Positions 58,838-64,000 of a stretch of DNA of 64,000 nt are shown here, in pieces. The translations under genes and the position numbers were made by a program. The notes under the pieces were generated by a model that was not told the origin of the DNA, searched no databases, and was given only the letters and a program-made list of their open reading frames with translations. This DNA comes from Myxococcales bacterium. Lineage in GTDB: Bacteria; Myxococcota_A; Polyangia; Palsa-1104. The DNA lies in NCBI GenBank assembly GCA_003170275.1, contig PNAM01000114.1, positions 30,286 through 94,285 of the forward strand. The letters are read 5' to 3'. How positions within the stretch are numbered: position 1 is the stretch's first letter; each line of letters starts with the position of its first letter.

Positions 58838-58872
58838 CCGGGGTACCCCCGGAACGGCGTCCGAGACGCCGT
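58838..58872. other. Two tandem perfect hairpins
   Basis: CCGGGG-TAC-CCCCGG (58838-58852) and ACGGCGTC-CGA-GACGCCGT (58854-58872) lie between the second ParB gene and the CBS gene. Both stems are perfect, but there is no T-tract on either strand. They could stall or protect the transcript, or bind a protein. Confidence 0.5.
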
Positions 58873-58937
58873 CGATCCCCGCGATCCGCCGCTGCAACGT
58901 GCGTGGGTACATTTCAATCACCATTGCGGCGAGAAGG

Positions 58938-59822
58938 TCAACTCTCGAGTGCCGCCGATTCCACGATCCTTTGGAACTCGGTGAGCAGCTCGCCATGCTT
59001 CTGCGCGAGGTGGCGCACAACCCGACCGTTATCGAGGACCTTCTTGAGGTAGCCGCGGGCAATCATCAGCTCGTAGTTATTGCGGCTGTACGACTCTTCG
59101 AGCGCGAGAAAGTCCTTCTCGAGCACGCGGACCTCGTGCTCCATCCGGGCGAGATCCTCGGGTTTCACACCCGGGATCTTCTTTGGATTTTCGGGATCGA
59201 CCAGGTACTCCTTGTCCGTCGTCATGATGAGCCCACGGGCGTAGGTAGCAGTGTAGTTGCCGGCGGTCGCCATCATCTCTGCGATGGCGATCTGCCGGAT
59301 GGACTTCACTTTCTTGAACAGCGCTAGGGTCTCCAGCGCCACCATCTTGTCCTTGAGCACCTCCACCGCCTCGGGGCAGAGGTGCTTCAGCATCCCGCGA
59401 TGGTGCCGAACCGTGTGGACGCTCTTGTTCAGCGCGTTCGCGATTCGCTCCTCGGGGACACCCGCGTCCAGCGCCTTGAGGATCATCCGATTCCCCTGGA
59501 TGGCTGAAACCCGGTTCACCTTGTGGTTGTGGGTGTAGCCCTCATCATCCTTTGAGACTAGGCAGAGAGTCTCGGTGATGCCCAACTCGCGGAGCGCCTC
59601 TACCCGCGCGTGCCCATCGAGGAGCAGGTACTTGCCTCCCTTGTGCGGGTAGACGCTGAGAGGCTCGATGATGCCCACCTCGGGAATCGAGGCCAAGATC
59701 GATTTGTAGATGGTGGACTGCTTTAGGTTCTTGTCGACCGTTCTCGTCGGCAGGAGTTTATCGAGTGCGACCACCACGCCCTCGAACTCGAATCCTGCTT
59801 TGATGGGCTTTGTCATCGACAT
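58938..59822 (-). CDS. ParB/RepB-like protein, second copy
   Basis: A 294-residue ParB-type protein. The N-terminal ParB fold reads VVVALDKLLPTRTVDKNLKQ with LLLDGHARVEALRELG. A helix-turn-helix follows (EERIANALNKSVHTVRHHRG), then the RepB-C-like region. Such proteins bind DNA and CTP and act in plasmid partition, or as regulators. Start is ATG at a one-base overlap (TGATG) with the first ParB gene. No parA is present, so classic partition is unlikely. Confidence 0.78.
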   Translation of the reverse strand: MSMTKPIKAGFEFEGVVVALDKLLPTRTVDKNLKQSTIYKSILASIPEVGIIEPLSVYPHKGGKYLLLDGHARVEALRELGITETLCLVSKDDEGYTHNHKVNRVSAIQGNRMILKALDAGVPEERIANALNKSVHTVRHHRGMLKHLCPEAVEVLKDKMVALETLALFKKVKSIRQIAIAEMMATAGNYTATYARGLIMTTDKEYLVDPENPKKIPGVKPEDLARMEHEVRVLEKDFLALEESYSRNNYELMIARGYLKKVLDNGRVVRHLAQKHGELLTEFQRIVESAALES

Positions 59823-60673
59823 CACCTCTGAATCGATTCGGCGAGGTACTTGGGCAGCGCATCCAGCTTTTCGGCGCGAAGGAGGGTCACGAAGTTTTCG
59901 TTGCCGAACAAATCCTTCAGCCCCGACAAGACGAATCGGAGTTGTTGCTCGCAAAGGTGGGCCTTCTTGACGAGCAGTTCCTGCTTCTGCGTCTCTTTCC
60001 GCAGCGCGCGGACCAAGTCATGCGTCGACTGCCCCTTGCCTCTATTTGGGCCCGAGCCTCTGAGGGTCTTGCCGCGTACGCGGCGCTCTTCAATGAGCCG
60101 GCGCACTTTGAGGAGCGCCCGGCCGCGCAGCTTACCGCTCTCGTATGCCTCCTGCAGGCTGCGCTGGACCGCCTTGTCGTCGGACGCTGCGATGTCGATC
60201 GCAACAGTGATGGGGATCTCACCCCGTTCGACCGCGGCGACGATCCGCTCCTCGCCGTTCTCGAGCAGGTGCAAGAGGTTCGATACGTACTTCTCGCTGA
60301 GGCCCACCTTCACTGCGATTTCCGCGTTGCTGTGACCGCGCTCCTTGAGCACCAGCATCTCTCGCGCCATTTCAACTGGCGTCCGTGCCCGCCGCGCAAG
60401 ATTCTCGACGAGGCTCCTCAGATAGCGATCTTCGAGTGGAACATCGATGACTAGAGCAGGAATCTCGGTCTCGCCGTGGGCGGCATATGCCTCGAACCGG
60501 CCCTGACCGCAGACCAGGTCGTAGTCGCCATCGCCGCGCCGACTCACCGTGATCGGCTTCTTCAGACCGACGTTTGATATGTTGGCGACAATTTCTTGAA
60601 ACTTGATCTTGTTGCGGAGGCGCGCGTTGAGCACGTGAACCTTCGCCATGGGAATCATCTGCACGCGCGTCAT
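59822..60673 (-). CDS. ParB/RepB-like protein, first copy
   Basis: A 283-residue paralogue with the ParB text VSRRGDGDYDLVCGQGRFEA and RYLRSLVENLARRARTPVEM, followed by a helix-turn-helix (NAEIAVKVGLSEKYVSNLLH). The two copies differ clearly, so they probably bind different sites or each other. The ATG overlaps the recombinase stop by four bases (ATGA), which makes recombinase-ParB-ParB one translation-coupled operon. Confidence 0.8.
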   Translation of the reverse strand: MTRVQMIPMAKVHVLNARLRNKIKFQEIVANISNVGLKKPITVSRRGDGDYDLVCGQGRFEAYAAHGETEIPALVIDVPLEDRYLRSLVENLARRARTPVEMAREMLVLKERGHSNAEIAVKVGLSEKYVSNLLHLLENGEERIVAAVERGEIPITVAIDIAASDDKAVQRSLQEAYESGKLRGRALLKVRRLIEERRVRGKTLRGSGPNRGKGQSTHDLVRALRKETQKQELLVKKAHLCEQQLRFVLSGLKDLFGNENFVTLLRAEKLDALPKYLAESIQR

Positions 60674-62202
60674 GCGACCTCCTTGAGACGCACGGTCTCG
60701 GCCATGCCAAAAAAGTATTCGAGCGTCTCGAAGCGATAGCCATCGAGGTACATCCCATTGTCCTCCTTGATGCGAAGGGCCACGCCAAGAATGTCGACGG
60801 CAGGGAGGAGATAGTAGTCGAGAGGCGCGACGTTGGCTGAGTCCAGCCGGACGGCGATCGTGAGGTCCGGTGAGAGCCCCTCGTCGAGCCGCACCGGCCA
60901 GCGGTATGCACCAGCCGCAGTCCGGTGACACTTGGCGAGCACGATCGAGGTCGTGAAGATCCCGTTCACGTTGATGAGGTCGGTGTCTGCGTCGCGAAGC
61001 ACGCTGCCGCCGAGCTGCTCGAGCGACCGAACCACACCTTCGACGACCTCGGGGTGTAGCCGACGTAGACGCCGGTTGATCTCGATGAACGCGTAGTCCC
61101 GATCGGGCGTAAATCCGATGAGCTGGTATGCGCGCACCAGGCTTCCGAAACGATGCTGGTACACCGCGCTCGACGGCATACCGTCGGTCTCGTCGATGAG
61201 AATGCCGCTCAGCCGACCGTGCTGGCCCGCAAGCGTCTTCAGCCGCGCAAGTAGCTCGTCGTCGGAGAACCGGCGATGACGTTCGAGGATGATCCCCTGC
61301 GCGGTGAAGAAGTCCTTCGGGTCGACGGTGGCATCGAAGGCGGAGTCATGGCGCACCCACATTTCGGGGGGATTTTTGATCCGGGTCTTCTTCAGCTTGA
61401 AACTGATTCGGTTGTAGACGTTGTGGCCGATGTACTTCTCGTTCGTCAGGATCTCGTGGACCATGCCGCGCGTCCAACGGCGACCCTGCTCGGCGGTCAG
61501 CCCAGCGCGGCTCAGCTCATCGGCGATCTCACGCTCGGTGCAACGCTCGTGGATGAATTGCCGGTAGATGCGGCGCACCACTGTCTGCTCATCGGCCGGG
61601 CCAGGCACGAGAACCACACGATCGGTCTGCAGGCTCTTCTGCTCGCCGGGCTGTAGCTGCGCCTTGGGCTTTCCGCCCTGGTCGAGGAGCATCCGCCGCA
61701 GGCCAAATCCAGCCGGACCTCCCTGTCGGAACCCCAGCTCGACCAACCTGCACTGGCCCTTGAAGACCTTCGCCGACAGCTCGCGACTGTACTCGCCGGC
61801 CATTGCCCGCTTGACGCCCTTGACGATCGTGGACACAGGGCTGCCGTCGTTCTCGAACTGCTCGGCGCAGTAAATCACGCCAATGCCGGCGCGCTTGCAG
61901 ATGTACTCGTAGTAGGCGCTCTCGTCGGCGTCCTGAAATCGTCCCCACCGACTGACGTCGTAGACCAGGATGGCGGCGAAGTCGGCCCGCCCGGTCTGGA
62001 CGACCTCGATCAGCTCCTTCAACGCGTCGCGCCCATCGAGGCGCAAGCCGCTCTTCCCGGCGTCCGCGAACGTCCTCACGACCTCCATCCCGCGCTTCTT
62101 CGCATAGTCGCGAATCACGTCAGCTTGGTTCGAGGTCGAGTATTGCTGATGTTCGGTCGACATGCGGACGTACTCGGCTGCGCGGATCAGGTCATCAGGC
62201 AT
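60670..62202 (-). CDS. Large serine recombinase
   Basis: A 510-residue recombinase. The catalytic domain has RAAEYVRMSTEHQQ with Ser15, FADAGKSGLRLDGRDALKEL and VYDVSRWGRFQD. The Recombinase domain is at ERCTEREIADELSRAGLTAE and EILTNEKYIGHNVYNRIS. A C-terminal part replaces the usual zinc-ribbon/coiled coil, since no CxxC is seen. It may excise, invert or integrate the island. It diverges from the XRE gene across 139 bases that contain a large operator-like palindrome. Confidence 0.9.
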   Translation of the reverse strand: MPDDLIRAAEYVRMSTEHQQYSTSNQADVIRDYAKKRGMEVVRTFADAGKSGLRLDGRDALKELIEVVQTGRADFAAILVYDVSRWGRFQDADESAYYEYICKRAGIGVIYCAEQFENDGSPVSTIVKGVKRAMAGEYSRELSAKVFKGQCRLVELGFRQGGPAGFGLRRMLLDQGGKPKAQLQPGEQKSLQTDRVVLVPGPADEQTVVRRIYRQFIHERCTEREIADELSRAGLTAEQGRRWTRGMVHEILTNEKYIGHNVYNRISFKLKKTRIKNPPEMWVRHDSAFDATVDPKDFFTAQGIILERHRRFSDDELLARLKTLAGQHGRLSGILIDETDGMPSSAVYQHRFGSLVRAYQLIGFTPDRDYAFIEINRRLRRLHPEVVEGVVRSLEQLGGSVLRDADTDLINVNGIFTTSIVLAKCHRTAAGAYRWPVRLDEGLSPDLTIAVRLDSANVAPLDYYLLPAVDILGVALRIKEDNGMYLDGYRFETLEYFFGMAETVRLKEVA

Positions 62203-62293
62203 GGCGGGCGGCTCTCTTGTGACGGTGAAAAGTGCCGACTCGAATCAATCGGCGTCGGTCAATTGCAAGCTAGCTCCGCGGCGCTTCGGTGAA

Positions 62294-62344
62294 CATGACG
62301 TATTACGTCAAGTCGTAGGGCTCGACTTGAGGTAATACGTCATG
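62294..62344. promoter_or_regulatory. Long operator-like inverted repeat over the XRE start
   Basis: A 22-base arm (62294-62315) is repeated inverted at 62323-62344 with one mismatch and a 7-base spacer. Each arm also contains an inner near-palindrome, TGACGTATTACGTCA or its variant. The right arm ends on the XRE ATG. A dimeric or tetrameric repressor at this site would block its own gene and could block the divergent recombinase operon. Confidence 0.72.
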
Positions 62345-62686
62345 CTGCTCTCGAAGAAGAAGGTTGGACGGCGGATCGCGGACCAAAGACGCTTGGCAGG
62401 TCTCTCGCAAGCCGAACTCGCCGAAGAGCTAGGCGTGGCGACGGAGACCGTCAGTCGACTCGAGACGGGGGCGGCGATGCCGTCGTTCGATCGGATCGTC
62501 TCGGTCGCCGCCGCGCTCGAGGTCGAGCTGCACGATCTTTTTCGCCTGCGACCTCGGGATAGTCCAGAGGACCGCGCCATGGAACGGCTGATTTGGTTGA
62601 TGTCGCGGCGGACGGCGACGGACATCGATTTGGTCACGGGCATTGCTGCGAACATCTTCGACCACATCAGGAAGGGGGCTGTCTGA
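62342..62686 (+). CDS. XRE-family helix-turn-helix regulator
   Basis: A 114-residue protein. The HTH is IADQRRLAGLSQAELAEELG with VATETVSRLETGAAMPSFDR, typical of Cro/C1 type. The C-terminal 45 residues are helical (AMERLIWLMSRRTATDIDLV) and may form the dimer or effector part. The start lies inside the inverted repeat, with no ribosome site, so the message is probably leaderless and autoregulated. It likely acts as the switch for the recombinase-ParB operon. Confidence 0.88.
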   Translation: MLLSKKKVGRRIADQRRLAGLSQAELAEELGVATETVSRLETGAAMPSFDRIVSVAAALEVELHDLFRLRPRDSPEDRAMERLIWLMSRRTATDIDLVTGIAANIFDHIRKGAV

Positions 62687-62748
62687 AACGAAGGGAAACG
62701 ACCGGGCGACTCTCGTGTTGTGAACGCCCGGCCTGATAGACTCCGACC

Positions 62749-62982
62749 ATGTGCCCCGCCTGCAACCGCGAAGTCGACCAGGACATGACCGACAGCGCCG
62801 GCCGCATGTGGCACGCCAACTGCGCCCGCGAGAAGCTCACCACCGTCAGCACTGACGTGATCGCCGCCTGCCCCGAGTGCGGCCAGCTCGTCCAGGCCGG
62901 CGACGTCGCCGTCTACGACATGCGGCACCGTAGGAAGTGGCACCCCGAGTGCGTTCCGAAGGCGCTCGGCAAGCTGTGCTAG
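62749..62982 (+). CDS. Small zinc-binding (LIM-like) protein
   Basis: A 77-residue protein with CPAC, MWHANC, CPEC and KWHPEC, giving two Cys2-His-Cys zinc modules. It shares this layout with the small protein at the left edge of the accessory region (MICHKCEKTIEG). It lies 27 bases before the Cys-rich gene that follows, so the two may be cotranscribed. Function unknown. Confidence 0.72.
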   Translation: MCPACNREVDQDMTDSAGRMWHANCAREKLTTVSTDVIAACPECGQLVQAGDVAVYDMRHRRKWHPECVPKALGKLC

Positions 62983-63009
62983 TCACACGATCGGCGTACG
63001 CTGCTAGCT

Positions 63010-63333
63010 ATGGCGGTCGGCTTCACCAACTCCACCTGCTGCGACGGCACGGCCGAATGGTGCGACACGTGCGGCGGGCGAACCGGGCCGCTGATCGGCA
63101 CAGCCGGGTGCCGCGGCTCGTTCTGGGCCGACGACGTCGCGCGCAAGGTCGGCGTCGCGCACAACTGGCCCGAGTACAGCGGCAAGGCGCTCACCATCGC
63201 GATCCGCAAGGTGCTCGATCTGACCCGAGACGCGCGGGCGCGCGACGGGCTGGCGCGGTACTGCTGGAAGAGCGCGGGCGAGCGGTGGCGGGAGCTGCAG
63301 GCGGGAGCGCCGGTCAATGGAAGAGGACGTTGA
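63010..63333 (+). CDS. Cys-rich small protein, intact copy
   Basis: A 107-residue protein beginning MAVGFTNSTCCDGTAEWCDT. It has CDTCGG, a GCRGS turn and the conserved ending NLARAC-like text RYCWKSAGERWRELQAG. It is the full-length relative of the truncated gene at 55749, about 83% alike in DNA over the shared 240 bases by eye. Function unknown. Confidence 0.65.
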   Translation: MAVGFTNSTCCDGTAEWCDTCGGRTGPLIGTAGCRGSFWADDVARKVGVAHNWPEYSGKALTIAIRKVLDLTRDARARDGLARYCWKSAGERWRELQAGAPVNGRGR

Positions 63334-63350
63334 TCAAATCAATCAACGTC
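63326..63350. terminator. Hairpin shared by two convergent genes
   Basis: GACGTTGAT-CAAATCA-ATCAACGTC is a perfect nine-base stem that covers the stop regions of both convergent genes. It lacks a T-tract, so it is a weak or bidirectional terminator at best. Confidence 0.35.
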
Positions 63351-63734
63351 GACCACTACTTTCTTGGTGTCCTTCTCTTGCTTGATGAGGATGGATGCCT
63401 TGACGGTCTCGCGCTCCTTCAGAGAGCCAGTTCCACTGGCCCAACCCGGATATTCCACGGGCCCTTCATCCAGCTTGACGCCGGACGCGTCGACCGCCGT
63501 GTAGCGAATGCGCTCCACCGGGACACCGGGGTTGAGGGTCATGTTGCTGCGGAGGTAAACACTGTCCTTCGCCCAAGACCCGAATGAGAGAGCATCTTTG
63601 GCGCGGCCCTGAATGATCACGCTTGGCATTCCGGCTACTGCTTCCGCCGCCTCCCTATTGATGTTCGACTGCCACGCCAGATAGCCGGCCGCAGTGATTC
63701 CGGCGAACAACACAAGCGCGAGCACAGGCCGCAT
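63339..63734 (-). CDS. Unknown membrane-anchored or exported protein
   Basis: A 131-residue protein. An N-terminal hydrophobic segment (MRPVLALVLFAGITAAGYLA) may be a signal or anchor. The rest is a single beta domain (DSVYLRSNMTLNPGVPVERI, ETVKASILIKQEKDTKKVVV). No family recognised. Start ATG follows a weak GGGGGA ribosome site. Confidence 0.65.
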   Translation of the reverse strand: MRPVLALVLFAGITAAGYLAWQSNINREAAEAVAGMPSVIIQGRAKDALSFGSWAKDSVYLRSNMTLNPGVPVERIRYTAVDASGVKLDEGPVEYPGWASGTGSLKERETVKASILIKQEKDTKKVVVDVD

Positions 63735-63793
63735 TTGTCCCCCTTCATAGAAACAGAGTCGCACGCCCGTGGACCGCGCTTCAACTGGGGCGC

Positions 63794-63997
63794 TCAGCGC
63801 GCCATCCCGGGGCTGCGAATGGTCATCGGCATCGGGCAGTGGGTGCAGCCGTAGCTGGGTAGCTCCTTGTACCAAAGCCTCGCCGTGTCCTCCGCGAGAG
63901 CTTGAAGACCTCGCTCCGCCTCTGTGCAGGGTTCGGGCAAGGGTAGGTGCTCGAAAAGGGCATTGATCACCTCACACAAGTCGCCGCTCACAGTCAC
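63794..63997 (-). CDS. Unknown small protein, possibly cut by the window edge
   Basis: The frame runs from a GTG three bases inside the right edge and could extend beyond. It reads ALFEHLPLPEPCTEAERGLQ and ends with a Cys/His cluster (YGCTHCPMP). No family recognised. Confidence 0.4.
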   Translation of the reverse strand: MTVSGDLCEVINALFEHLPLPEPCTEAERGLQALAEDTARLWYKELPSYGCTHCPMPMTIRSPGMAR

Positions 63998-64000
63998 GCC

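Noticed and set aside
55749..63245. The two MAVGF gene copies as direct repeats that border one integrated element
   Set aside because: They differ at about one base in six, too much for att repeats. They look like old paralogues.

Overview
The window is high-GC bacterial DNA. It most resembles a Myxococcota/deltaproteobacterial-type chromosome. Grounds: a Ser/Thr kinase with a PEGA-like C-terminus, PEGA/TPR proteins, giant Cys-rich lipoproteins with thrombospondin type-3 calcium repeats, a MYXO-CTERM-like sorting tail, and many short overlapping operons with GTG starts. This assignment rests on protein style only.

Left part, about 1-29.2 kb, looks like ordinary chromosome. It starts with the end of an S9 peptidase and an NRDE protein, then a tightly overlapped glycolytic operon (pgk-tpiA-gpmI) with a DUF1304 membrane protein, then comF and smpB. 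A STAND-like ATPase fused to a long HEAT-repeat tail (minus strand) diverges from a TPR gene. A five-gene minus-strand operon (about 22997 to 12098) encodes two paralogous giant surface lipoproteins, a TPR/PEGA protein, a small lipoprotein and a Ser/Thr kinase. Further right are a PEGA-operon-like outer protein, a Cys-rich protein with a sorting tail, a ceramide-glucosyltransferase-like GT, a divergent GH38 alpha-mannosidase and a START-like protein.

Middle, about 29.2-39.1 kb, is a mosaic accessory region. It has a tRNA-His 5' half broken at the anticodon loop, a VOC gene split around a foreign gene, a methyltransferase, several unknown genes, a probable small structured RNA, a pterin dehydratase gene, a three-gene unknown operon with a terminator inside a reading frame, and a tRNA-Cys 3' fragment that looks like an attachment-site scar.

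Right part, about 39.2-62.7 kb, is a defence and mobility island. A complete type 6 BREX locus (brxE-brxA-brxB-brxC-pglX-pglZ-brxD-brxHI) runs on the plus strand from a probable leaderless promoter. It is followed by an ASCH gene and a truncated vsr. On the minus strand, facing it, are a large serine recombinase, two ParB/RepB-like genes in an overlapping operon, and then an overlapping pair: a CBS-domain protein with a HEPN-type R-x4-H motif and an SNF2-like helicase whose Walker A lysine and DEAH aspartate are replaced. An XRE regulator with a near-perfect 22-bp inverted repeat over its start codon sits at the outer edge and probably controls the recombinase operon and itself. The CBS-HEPN/degenerate-helicase pair and the recombinase-ParB-ParB cassette are the best candidates for undescribed systems. 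Two Cys-rich small-protein families occur as paralogue pairs on either side of the island.
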